This document shows positions 8,239 to 17,252 of a stretch of 35,219 nt of DNA, one piece after another (position 1 is the stretch's first letter; every line of letters starts with the position of its first letter). Position numbers and translations under genes: made by a program. Below the pieces are notes generated by a model. That model was not told where the DNA came from and did not search any database. It saw only the letters and a list, made by a program, of their open reading frames with translations. Origin of the DNA: CAZWCX01 sp964632945 (GTDB lineage: Bacteria; Planctomycetota; MHYJ01; WSZJ01; CAZWCX01); contig CAZWCX010000076.1 of the NCBI GenBank assembly GCA_964632945.1, forward strand, positions 1 to 35,219, given 5' to 3'.

Positions 8239-8267
8239 ATTATAGGCTCGTCACCCCGGGGCGGCAA
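8239..8267 (-). promoter_or_regulatory. Sigma70-like promoter with consensus -10
   Basis: Minus strand TTGCCG (8267-8262), 17 bases, TATAAT (8244-8239). It drives the exported two-module protein that starts at 8198, with a leader of about 35 bases. Confidence 0.7.
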
Positions 8268-8290
8268 CGGAAAAGCCCGCAAACTCTTTC

Positions 8291-8319
8291 TTGCCTCGGC
8301 CGGGGATATCTCCTACCAT
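8291..8319 (+). promoter_or_regulatory. Sigma70-like promoter
   Basis: TTGCCT (8291-8296), 17 bases, TACCAT (8314-8319), upstream of the gene starting at 8386. It stands back to back with the promoter of the leftward gene, 24 bases apart. Confidence 0.55.
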
Positions 8320-8385
8320 GCTCGTCCCGAGCCTCGCCGCGGGCGGCGGGGCCGGCTCGTTCATGCCCCCCGCACGAGGCCGACG

Positions 8386-8829
8386 ATGCCCAGCCGGACG
8401 TTCGAGTTCCAGCGCCCCATTCCCGACGACCGGCTCCAGACGCTCTTTCGACAGGCGCTCAAGGAGCTGGCGGCCGGCAGTCCGAATCCGCGTCCGATCG
8501 TGACGGAACTTTCCGGTCGTCGCGAGGACGATCGGTACCCCCTGTCCACCACGGCCGTGTACGGCTCTCCGCAGATCGGATATCGCAAGACGATGGTCGC
8601 CACGACCGACCCGGAGACGGAAAGCTACCTCACGTCGCTCCGATTCGAAACCTATGGGCTGCCGAACGGCGTGGGAATCACGTACGAGTTTTCCGGCCGA
8701 TCCCCCTGGACCGACCCCGAGGCGGACGTGGGGGCGGGTAAGCTGGTCCTGGTCGGCGATGCGGCGGAGACGCTCACCAGTCTGGAAGCGCTCGCGCGCA
8801 AGTCCCTGGGGCCGCTGCTGCCGGCCTGA
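8386..8829 (+). CDS. Hypothetical protein, 147 residues
   Basis: A soluble protein without signal peptide or membrane segment. Its sequence has no motif that I recognise; it looks like an alternation of strands and helices (for example TFEFQRPIPDDRLQTLF and YRKTMVATTDPETESYL). The ATG at 8386 has GAGG about 6 bases upstream. It is transcribed from its own promoter, divergently from the exported protein to its left. Codon bias is like that of its neighbours, so I regard it as a real gene of unknown function. Confidence 0.75.
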   Translation: MPSRTFEFQRPIPDDRLQTLFRQALKELAAGSPNPRPIVTELSGRREDDRYPLSTTAVYGSPQIGYRKTMVATTDPETESYLTSLRFETYGLPNGVGITYEFSGRSPWTDPEADVGAGKLVLVGDAAETLTSLEALARKSLGPLLPA

Positions 8830-9011
8830 CGGGGGAATGGGTCGCGCCGTCGTCTTCCGACGCGCGGGCGCGATCGAGCGACCCCGCATTCCCCCGCGCA
8901 TTCACCGATCTCCCGACCGCCGACGACCGGATCCGCGAAGCGCCGGGCGGCCTGGCTCCGCCGGGGGGCACGGCCCGGCAACCGGCACCGCATCAACCGA
9001 GGGATTCAGGA

Positions 9012-9839
9012 ATGACCGACACCTACACACAGGTCCAGGAAGCCGTTACCGCCATCCGTCACCGCTGGGACCGAACCCCCGATTTCGGGATCATTCTCGG
9101 CACCGGGCTCGGCGGGCTGGCGCGCGAGATCCGCGATGCAACCGTGATCCCGTACCCGGAGATCCCGCACTTCCCCCGCTCCACCGCCACCAGCCACAAG
9201 GGGGACCTCGTCCTCGGCACCCTCGAGGGGCGGCCGGTCATGGCGATGGAGGGGCGATTCCACCTGTACGAGGGGTACACCCCGCAACAGATCACCCTGC
9301 CCGTTCGCGTCATGCGGGCGATGGGCGCGAAGGCGCAGATCGTCTCCTGCGCGTCCGGCGGGATGAATCCCCAGTACAAGCCCGGGGAGATCGTCATCAT
9401 CGAGGACCACATCAACCTGATGGGCGTCAATCCCCTGGTGGGCCCGAACGACGAGCGCCTCGGACCCCGGTTCCCCGACATGTGCGCGCCCTACGACCGC
9501 GAGATCATCGAGCTCACCGAGAAGGTGGCGATGGAGGAGGGGATCAAGGTCCGCCAGGGCGTCTATGTCGCACTGGTCGGCCCCTGCCTGGAAACCCGTG
9601 CCGAATACCGGTTCCTGCGCGCGTTGGGCGCGGATTGCGTCGGAATGTCGACGGTGCCCGAGGTGATCGTGGGCGTGCATTGCGGGCTGCGCAATTTCGG
9701 CGTGACCATCGTCACCGACTCGTGTCTTCCGGATGCCCTGAAGCCCGCGGACATCGGCGAAATCATTGCCACGGCGAACCGCACCGAGCCCCTGCTGACC
9801 CGGATCCTGCGCCGTGTGATCCGGGAGGCGCGGTTGTAG
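9012..9839 (+). CDS. punA: Purine-nucleoside phosphorylase (trimeric PNP family)
   Basis: Cleaves purine nucleosides with phosphate to free base and ribose 1-phosphate in purine salvage. The 275-residue length fits the trimeric PNP/MTAP family. Visible elements are the phosphate-binding region (GIILGTGLGG, residues 26-35; TSHKG, 60-64; GRFHLYEGY, 81-89), GPCLETRAEYRFLR (190-203) and GMSTVPEVIVGVH (211-223). Where mammalian PNP has the base-contacting Asn of its TN motif, this protein has Asp236 (VTDSCLPD). MTAP also uses Asp here, and many bacterial members have D, so the choice between 6-oxo and 6-amino purines is open. GAGGGA lies 8 bases before the ATG. The gene ends with TAG, 86 bases before the ABC transporter gene. 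Confidence 0.92.
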   Translation: MTDTYTQVQEAVTAIRHRWDRTPDFGIILGTGLGGLAREIRDATVIPYPEIPHFPRSTATSHKGDLVLGTLEGRPVMAMEGRFHLYEGYTPQQITLPVRVMRAMGAKAQIVSCASGGMNPQYKPGEIVIIEDHINLMGVNPLVGPNDERLGPRFPDMCAPYDREIIELTEKVAMEEGIKVRQGVYVALVGPCLETRAEYRFLRALGADCVGMSTVPEVIVGVHCGLRNFGVTIVTDSCLPDALKPADIGEIIATANRTEPLLTRILRRVIREARL

Positions 9840-9925
9840 CGACCGCGCGGCGGCGGCACTCTCCGCCCCCGCGCGCGGCGCGGTCGTCCTTCCGGCCGGA
9901 ACTCCCTCGCGGCAGGCCCGACCCG

Positions 9926-10882
<957 letters not shown>

Positions 10883-10886
10883 GCCG

Positions 10887-13232
10887 ATGCGCGAGCTCCT
10901 GGATCGCTGGGACAATCCGGAATTCGTCCGCCACGCCCGGCAGGCTTTGGCGATGCCGCGTGCCATGCTCTTCCTTTCGGGCTACCTCGCCATCGTCCTT
11001 GCGGGCATGGCGGTCGTGATCGGGGAATTCGTGTGGCGGCAACGTGCCGCGGGCATGCCGATCCGCAGCCTGGCGGAGCCGGCCCAGGTGGCGTTCGGTT
11101 GGATCCTCGGCAGCCTCTTCCTCCTCCTCACCCTCCAGGGGGCGAATCGGATCGCCACGGCGGTGAGCCAGGAGTTCACGGGACTCACGATCGACGCTCA
11201 GCGGCTCTCCCCGAGGGATCCGGGGTTGTTCGCGCTCGGGAAGCTCCTCGGCTTGCCGATTCGGGGTTGGCTCTACCTGTTCGGCTCGATCCCCCTCGCG
11301 TTCGTGTGCGTGCTTCTGGAGGGAGTGTCGATCGGGACCCTGGCACAGTGCTACGGATTGATGATCACCGCCACGCTCTTCTATCACTCGCTGGCGCTGC
11401 CGCGGACACGCCCGCCCCGCACGGGGGAGGGAACGGGGGGAGTGGTGGTGATGATCCTCATGCTGGCCCTTGCCGGGCACTCGATGCCGATGTCGAAGCC
11501 GGTGGGCGTGTTCGCCCTGCTCAGTCTTTCCCCGCTCCTTCAGAGCCTGGTCAAGACGGGAGAGTGCTGGATCAGTCTGGGGGGCCTGGACCTGCCGGCC
11601 GCGCCCGTGGCGATGGCCTTGCACCTCTTCCTCGCAACCCTGTTCGTCCAGGCGGCGGCCCGGACGCTGCGGAATCCCCATCGCCCAAGCCTGTCCAAGC
11701 GCCGGGCGTGCGCGGTCCTCGTGCTTTCGATGGCGACGGTCGTCCTCCTGGCCTGGTCGGAATCGCCCGGCGGCGGCGCCGCCCCGCTACCCGGGCGCGA
11801 GCCGCTGGTGCTGGGATTCACCGCCCTCACCCTCTTCGTCCTCGGGTTCGGCGTGTCCACGATGTCGTCCGTCGATGCCTACGACCTCAAGGTGTTTCGG
11901 CGCGAAAAGCGCCGTTTGGGCTCGAAGCCGGGTCTCCTGGAAGACCGCAATCATGCCGGCGGATTGGTCGGGGTCGCCGCGATCCTCGGCGTCGCGGGCT
12001 TTCTCGCCGTGCGCGTGGCCGGTTTTCCCGATCCCGCCACGCCGGAAGCCCAGTTGCTCGCGGGTTCGCTTGCGGCCGTGGTCGGACTCGGAATCCTGGG
12101 CCATGGACTCTTCCTGTGCTGGGCCCGTCTCGTGTCCCGGGACCACGGGACGGCGAGCGGGTTGGCGTTATTGCTCCTCTTCTACGTCGGGGTCGCGGTC
12201 CTTTCGGCGGTCTTGCACAATGCCGGGCTGCGGCTCGCCGGCGTCGTGGTCTCCTGGTTCTGTCCGCCCTTCCTTGCGGTCACCGATCGATGGCAGTCCA
12301 CGCCCGGACTCCCGCCGCTCGTGGGGGCGGCCGGCTTCGTGATCGTGCAGGCGCTGTTCGCCGCCGCGGCGGTCTGGCTCCACCGGCGCGCCGTGCTTCA
12401 GCTCGACCACACCGCGCGCCGGACCCTCGAGCGCTGCGGCGAGGCTCCAAGGGTGGGGGAATCCGCTCCTGAGCGGAACCGGGCGCCGGAGGGGGGAGCG
12501 ACGACGCCGTCCGGCCTGTCCTCCGGACCCGCGGCCGGGCTCGCCCCCGACCCGAACGCCCGCCCCGGGTCGGTGGCGGGGACCGGCGCGGCCGGCGCGC
12601 TGATTCTCCTGGCCGCCGCGATCCTGGCCGGCGCGGAACCGCGCCCCGTCCTCGCCCAACCTGCGACCACCGCGGCCGTTCCGCAGAGCGGCCTCCACGT
12701 GTACCGCATCGAGTTCTGGGGGCGCACTCCGGGATGGCGACCGGGCGCGTCCGCTCGGGAGGCGCAGACCCCGGCCGAACCCGTGTACGCGAAGTTCCTC
12801 GTCTGGGATACCGCCGAGGAGGGAGTTCATCCGGATCCGTACGACGTCGCCGCCTACATCGTCAACGACACCGGGAAGCCGATCGAGAACGTGCACCTCC
12901 AGCTCCGGGAGCGGCGACTGGTCGGCCCCGTCCTCCGCGTCGAGCGCGGCGAGTTCGCCGGTCTGATCGATCGCCCCGCCTCCCTGGCTGCCTCGGAATG
13001 GGTGGAATCGGAGCGCGCCTCCTGGACGCACCGGATCCAGCGGATCGATCCCGGCGCGCGCAAGAAAATCCTTTTCCACGGCGTCTCGCCCGGCCGTCGC
13101 CCGGCCGAATTCCGCGCCGCCCGTCCGTTCCCCTGGAAGATCGAGTATGCCGTCGAAGTCCGCGTCGGCAGCGACAGCGGCGCAGCCGCGGCACGATCGA
13201 TCGGGATCCTGGACCTCGCCCTGCCGGATTGA
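10887..13232 (+). CDS. ABC-2-type permease fused to a periplasmic domain
   Basis: 781 residues. The first 520 or so contain a dozen or more hydrophobic segments, for example around LFLSGYLAIVLAGMAVVIG, WILGSLFLLLTLQGA and FYVGVAVLSAVLH, and form the membrane partner of the preceding ATPase. A hydrophilic, Pro/Gly-rich linker follows, then one more hydrophobic stretch that looks like an internal signal (GALILLAAAILAGAEP, ending in VLAQP), and finally about 180 residues of soluble beta-rich sequence predicted to lie outside the membrane. The latter resembles a separately exported protein that has become fused. The membrane part may itself be a duplication of a six-helix permease. The whole frame has uniform codon bias and no break, so I take the fusion as real. 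The substrate is unknown. Confidence 0.75.
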   Translation: MRELLDRWDNPEFVRHARQALAMPRAMLFLSGYLAIVLAGMAVVIGEFVWRQRAAGMPIRSLAEPAQVAFGWILGSLFLLLTLQGANRIATAVSQEFTGLTIDAQRLSPRDPGLFALGKLLGLPIRGWLYLFGSIPLAFVCVLLEGVSIGTLAQCYGLMITATLFYHSLALPRTRPPRTGEGTGGVVVMILMLALAGHSMPMSKPVGVFALLSLSPLLQSLVKTGECWISLGGLDLPAAPVAMALHLFLATLFVQAAARTLRNPHRPSLSKRRACAVLVLSMATVVLLAWSESPGGGAAPLPGREPLVLGFTALTLFVLGFGVSTMSSVDAYDLKVFRREKRRLGSKPGLLEDRNHAGGLVGVAAILGVAGFLAVRVAGFPDPATPEAQLLAGSLAAVVGLGILGHGLFLCWARLVSRDHGTASGLALLLLFYVGVAVLSAVLHNAGLRLAGVVVSWFCPPFLAVTDRWQSTPGLPPLVGAAGFVIVQALFAAAAVWLHRRAVLQLDHTARRTLERCGEAPRVGESAPERNRAPEGGATTPSGLSSGPAAGLAPDPNARPGSVAGTGAAGALILLAAAILAGAEPRPVLAQPATTAAVPQSGLHVYRIEFWGRTPGWRPGASAREAQTPAEPVYAKFLVWDTAEEGVHPDPYDVAAYIVNDTGKPIENVHLQLRERRLVGPVLRVERGEFAGLIDRPASLAASEWVESERASWTHRIQRIDPGARKKILFHGVSPGRRPAEFRAARPFPWKIEYAVEVRVGSDSGAAAARSIGILDLALPD

Positions 13233-13479
13233 GTCCGGAACCGAGCTGGACCCCGCCGCAGCCTCCCGATCGGCGCATGTAAAGGGGCTTCCCATCCGCT
13301 CGGCCCATGTCAATCGTTTTGCCGCGACGAGCCCCGCCGCGGCGCGGAGATGAATCCGCAAGAACGACGCAAGGGGCGACCAGACAGTCGCTTGGGTTAA
13401 TTGTGCGAATCCGTTACGACGCGCGGCAAGCGAGTTGCTATTCCTCCGTGGGTCTCCCCACTTTGACAGGAGGGCTTCC

Positions 13480-14541
13480 ATGCCACGCCGTCACGCCATC
13501 ACGGTCCTGGCCGCCGCCGTCGTTCTGAGCCTCGGGGTCGCCGGCCCGGTCGAAGCGCAGTCGAAGAAAGTCGTCGCCAAGAAACACGCCTGCTGCGTGC
13601 AAGGGAAGGCGACCGAATGGCCGCTCTACAACAAGGGGATCCACTGGGAGGCTTCGCTGGAAGAGGCCCGCAAAGTGGCGCGGGAGAAGAATCGGCCGAT
13701 CCTGTATCACGTCCTGGTCGGCGACATGAACAAGGAGGGGACCTGAGCGGCCGGTCACGTGATGAGAACCGTGACGTTCTCCGACGCCGAAACCGCCCGG
13801 TTCGTGAACGACCACTTCGTTTCTGCGTGGAAGAACCGGGATCCGGGCTTCCACAATTGCGAGTTCCAGCAGGAACAGCACATCCTGGCTTCCAGCCCCA
13901 AGGCGTTCACGACCCGGAACATCATCACCTACGTGCTGACGCCGGATCTGGACGTCATCCACTACATGACGGGGTACTACCACCCGACCCCGTTCCGTGA
14001 GGAGATGACGTTTGCGATCAACTTGGCGCGGATCTGCTTCGATGCAGGCTTCCGGATCACGCCGATCGGGCTGGAGCGGTTCGCGGCGGCGCACAAGGCG
14101 CACGCGGCGATGCACGAGCGCAGTGCGACTTCGCTGGACCAGGTGGAAGAGGTCCAGGTGGCTTCCCGATCCGTCCCGTCGTCCGGCGGGCCGGCCGGCG
14201 GGCCGACGCTGGTCTCCGGGATCCCGGGCGCGAAGGGGATCGCCATGGCCGTGCCGGTCGTGACGGCGCCGCAACCGGCGTCCGCCGCAGCCGCGCGCGC
14301 GCCGCAGATGCAGACGGTCCTCACGCACGGCATGATGTCCTGGGATATGCGCGAGTTCCACCGCTACCTGGGCACCGTCCACGAACACCTGAACGGGGCC
14401 CCGCGGTCGATCACGGAGATCGAGCGGGACACCCGCGTCGGCAACAACTTTGCCGAGGAGACTCCGGAAACCGCGCGCCGTTCGTGGGAAGAAATCGACC
14501 GCAAGCGCAAGCGAGCGGAGGCGGAGCGGGAGATCCCGTAG
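13480..14541 (+). CDS. Exported thioredoxin-like selenoprotein (in-frame UGA, Sec89)
   Basis: One continuous frame of 353 residues interrupted only by UGA at 13744-13746, codon 89. An N-terminal signal peptide (to about VEAQ, residue 27) is followed by a thioredoxin-like domain: NRPILYHVLVG, then T-U-AAGHVMRTVTFSD, and NDHFVSAW. In related YyaL/SPATA20-type domains the corresponding stretch is TCHWCHVMxxxSF, so the UGA occupies the first cysteine of CxxC and the second is Gly here. A hairpin suited to SECIS function lies downstream (13764-13781). Family homology continues for another 150 residues after the UGA in the same frame, followed by an Ala/Pro-rich part and a helical tail. AGGAGG stands 7 bases before the ATG. 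A weak promoter TTGGGT-17-TACGAC lies at 13392-13420. It may act as an exported peroxidase or reductase; its substrate is unknown. Confidence 0.75.
13764..13781 (+). promoter_or_regulatory. Putative bacterial SECIS hairpin for Sec89
   Basis: GAGAAC (13764-13769) pairs perfectly with GTTCTC (13776-13781); the loop is CGTGAC. The loop starts 23 bases after the UGA, inside the range known for SelB-binding elements, and has a G at its second position. An alternative hairpin GTCACG/CGTGAC (13754-13759 with 13770-13775) overlaps it, so the two are mutually exclusive. Confidence 0.55.
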
Positions 14542-14561
14542 CGGGGCATCCGTCTGCCGGT

Positions 14562-14608
14562 CTCGGGATCCGGCCGCCGCGAAGATCGCGCCCGGCCGGA
14601 TCCGGGAG
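14562..14608. terminator. Strong hairpin between convergent genes
   Basis: GGATCCGGCCG (14566-14576) is complementary to CGGCCGGATCC (14593-14603); inside it a second stem CGCG/CGCG closes the loop AAGAT, and a few further outer pairs are possible. It lies 25 bases after the selenoprotein gene and is placed so as to stop transcription from both sides. There is no U tract, so it may work as a barrier or RNA-stabilising element rather than a classical intrinsic terminator. I see nothing else in the 286 bases between the genes. Confidence 0.5.
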
Positions 14609-14827
14609 ATTCACACGGAAGTCCCGCCGAAGCCTCGCCGAACCTGCGGCTCGGATCCCGGAGGGTCGCCGATCCCACCTCCCCGGCCCCTCCGGGACGC
14701 GCCGCCCGCGGGGGCGCCCCCCCGCGGCTCGCCCCTGGGCCAACCGCCCCGTGCGGCCCTCGGCGGGGAGTGCCCGGCACCCGACGGAGGCGGCCGGGCA
14801 ACTCCATCCGGTTTGCCGGCCGGCCCC

Positions 14828-16252
14828 CTACGGAGGGGAGGTCGGCAGGATGCGGACGTAGGTTTGCGCGCGCCCGGCGTCGATGGGCAGCAGAACGAGG
14901 TCGTCGGCCATCTCGTCCTTGCGGATCTGCTTGCGGAACTTGGTCAGCCACTGACCCTTTTGCAGATGCCCCTTGAGCCGGGACAGGCCGCGGACTTCTT
15001 CGGGCGGGGCCTGGCGGTCGGGATACCACATCCAGCGCGACTGGAATCCGGACGGAGTTTCGTTCCTCACGATCCGTCCCATGCCCGTACCGTACTGATC
15101 CCGCAGCTCCTGGAGCCGCTGCCGGGCGTAGTCGTCTTCCGACTTGTCGGAGCGCGTCTTTTCATATTCCGACCAGACCTCGGCGAGAAATTCGTCCACG
15201 GAAAGGATGCGTGCCCCGCGCGGGAGGTCCCCGCCGCCCCCCTGCGCGTAATGGGCCGCCGGGTCGTCGAGCACGGCCAGCTCCGCCTCCCCGAGTTCCT
15301 TGGCCCACTCCAGCTTCGTCGTCTCGAAGCGGGGATCCTTCCGCTTGCGCGCCGTGACCCACTCCGTGCGTTGACGCAGTTCCTTCTGCTCCTCCGTGGT
15401 CGCCCCGCAGCCGAGCAGGAACTGCAGGTACATGGGGCGGTAGGAGTGCATCCACGACCAGTCGCCTTGCAGGTCCATCTGCGCCGGGGCTTGGACGTAG
15501 AAGAGCGCGTCCGTGACGTCCTTGACCGAGATCTGGGTGATCTTGAGCGGGTAGATGCACTCGCGGGTTTCGAAGGTGAAGCGGGTGGGTGTGACTTCCC
15601 CCGTGTAGGATCCGTCGGCCGCTTTCTTCATCTGTTTGGGGTCGATCTTCATGACGGTGAAGAACCACTTCTTCTGCACGTAGAACTCGAGCGTCCCCTC
15701 GTCGCCGGAATACGAGTAGGCGTTTTCCTTGAGCCACTCGAACAGGCCGTCGGAACGTTCGGCGGTGATGACTTTGTAGTCCAAGGACCCGACGACGCCG
15801 GCTTCCAGGATCCGCACTCCGCGATTGGAGGGCGCGCGTTCCGCGTCGCTGCCGGCGGCGGCGTCGAAGGCGACCCCGCCCGCCTCTTCCTTGACGGGGT
15901 ACAGGAACGGATGGATCGGCTCCGGGAGGGGGAGGAGGATCGTGTAGATCGCCAGATCCTTGAAGAAGTCGCGCGGCATCTCATCGAGCTTGGGCTGGCC
16001 GGGCGTCGGGATGACCATGCCGAAGTCGACGGCGTTGCCCTCGAACTTCGGTTGGACGGTGAACGACTCGATTCCCTCGTCCGGCCGCCACTGGAGGAAC
16101 GCCTTCTGGCCCGGCTGATGGATGTCCTTCTCCTGGGCGGCGAAGTAGCAGCAGGCCGCGCGGAGCGGACCGGGGTGCGGGGCGAGCCCGGCCAGAAGTC
16201 CGAGCAGAGCGGCGAGGGCGATCCGGGGGCGGTTGTGCAGGGTGAAACGCAT
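14828..16252 (-). CDS. DUF2330-type exported protein
   Basis: 474 residues with an N-terminal signal peptide (ALAALLGLLAGLAPHPGPL) directly followed by the AACCYF sequence that marks the DUF2330 family after cleavage. Family members begin with ACC and contain a segment like the KDIHQPGQKAFLQW seen here. The rest is a large, mostly beta-rich domain including FGMVIPTPGQPKL, with a charged C-terminal region. The function of the family is unknown. The ATG at 16252 is supported by GGAG about 8 bases upstream and by the signal peptide; the frame extends further to 16417 without support. It is transcribed leftward toward the selenoprotein gene and stops with TAG. Confidence 0.8.
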   Translation of the reverse strand: MRFTLHNRPRIALAALLGLLAGLAPHPGPLRAACCYFAAQEKDIHQPGQKAFLQWRPDEGIESFTVQPKFEGNAVDFGMVIPTPGQPKLDEMPRDFFKDLAIYTILLPLPEPIHPFLYPVKEEAGGVAFDAAAGSDAERAPSNRGVRILEAGVVGSLDYKVITAERSDGLFEWLKENAYSYSGDEGTLEFYVQKKWFFTVMKIDPKQMKKAADGSYTGEVTPTRFTFETRECIYPLKITQISVKDVTDALFYVQAPAQMDLQGDWSWMHSYRPMYLQFLLGCGATTEEQKELRQRTEWVTARKRKDPRFETTKLEWAKELGEAELAVLDDPAAHYAQGGGGDLPRGARILSVDEFLAEVWSEYEKTRSDKSEDDYARQRLQELRDQYGTGMGRIVRNETPSGFQSRWMWYPDRQAPPEEVRGLSRLKGHLQKGQWLTKFRKQIRKDEMADDLVLLPIDAGRAQTYVRILPTSPP

Positions 16253-16439
16253 GGTTCGCTCCGAAAGGGGGGGCCGCGCGGGAACGTCGGTTCTTCGTAA
16301 AAGGGGCGGAGGCCGTCGGCGGCTTCCGCCGGCGGTCGCACCGTCCTCCCCGGGGGACGACGGGTGACGGAACGGCCCGTGCCTCGGCCGTGGCGGGGGG
16401 CGTCCCGAGTTCCGCAACGCCCGCCGGCCGGACTCTACT

Positions 16440-17225
16440 TCAGCGATACTCTTCGAGGCGTTCCCCGGCCACCACCAGGAGGCGGTCGGTCAGGCGGTAC
16501 TCCACGGCGTGGTTGTCCCGCTTCACCTGCCACCGGACCCGCTCCAGCAGCTGGCGGTCGCTGTCCCCGAAGGCGATGAGGAAGTCCCGGTTCGGGATCC
16601 CCACCACCAGTTTCCCGGTCACTTCGCGCGACAGTTCCCGCAGGTGGTCGTGCAGAAGGATCCGGGTCGCGTCGTACTGGTCCATGGTGTTGTAGATGAA
16701 GAGACGGCTCGCGCCTTCGCCCACCCGGATGAGATTCGAGACAGGGGTGCGTTCGATGAGGTTGGCGCGCGCAATCCGGCCGATCTCCTCCGCCGTCGTG
16801 TTCCAGTTCACCAAGTCCGCCGTGTTGATGTAGCGGAGGGTGCGCGGCTCATCCACGACGTACGCGATCTGCAGCCCGACGACGAAAGGCGTGAACAGGA
16901 GCGCTTTTTCCGGCACGAGGCGGCGCGACTCTTCGATGAAGTCGGGGTGCTTGAGCATCGGGAGGATCTGCCGGCGCAGGGCCTCGAAGCTCCCGGAGCG
17001 CAGCATGCGCGACTGCATGATGCCGTTCAGGTGGGCGTCGATGACCCGGTCGCGGGTGTCGGGCGCGGCCAGGCATTCGCGATGAATCGCCTCGAGGGGG
17101 AGGAGGATGCGCTCCCCGCCCACGAACAACTCGACGTCGAGGTCCTTTTCCTGCAGGACGTGCACGCGCGGGTACTGCGTGCGCAGGCGGTTCATGAAGA
17201 TCCGCTGGAACAGTTCCCGCGACAT
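16440..17225 (-). CDS. DUF1444 (YtpQ-like) protein
   Basis: 261 residues, soluble. The N-terminal MSRELFQRIFMNRLRTQYP, the ELFVGGERILLPLEAIH segment and the later TRILLHDHLRELSREV agree with the DUF1444/YtpQ family of uncharacterised cytoplasmic proteins. The gene starts 27 bases after the stop of the gluzincin gene upstream, with a purine-rich GGGAGGGGG before the ATG, so the two form an operon. Nothing in the sequence allows a function to be assigned. Confidence 0.75.
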   Translation of the reverse strand: MSRELFQRIFMNRLRTQYPRVHVLQEKDLDVELFVGGERILLPLEAIHRECLAAPDTRDRVIDAHLNGIMQSRMLRSGSFEALRRQILPMLKHPDFIEESRRLVPEKALLFTPFVVGLQIAYVVDEPRTLRYINTADLVNWNTTAEEIGRIARANLIERTPVSNLIRVGEGASRLFIYNTMDQYDATRILLHDHLRELSREVTGKLVVGIPNRDFLIAFGDSDRQLLERVRWQVKRDNHAVEYRLTDRLLVVAGERLEEYR

Positions 17226-17252
17226 GGCGACCCCCTCCCGCGGGGCGATGGG

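Noticed and set aside
8827..8880. Further selenocysteine candidates at the ends of other genes that stop with UGA
   Set aside because: For the genes ending in TGA (for example those ending at 8829, 13232, 25497 and 28473) the sequence after the stop does not continue any domain and loses codon bias, so these are ordinary stops.
13754..13775. GTCACG/CGTGAC hairpin as the SECIS of the thioredoxin-like gene
   Set aside because: It is a perfect six-base stem but its loop begins only 13 bases after the UGA, closer than usual for bacterial SECIS; the overlapping GAGAAC/GTTCTC hairpin has the expected distance and is preferred.
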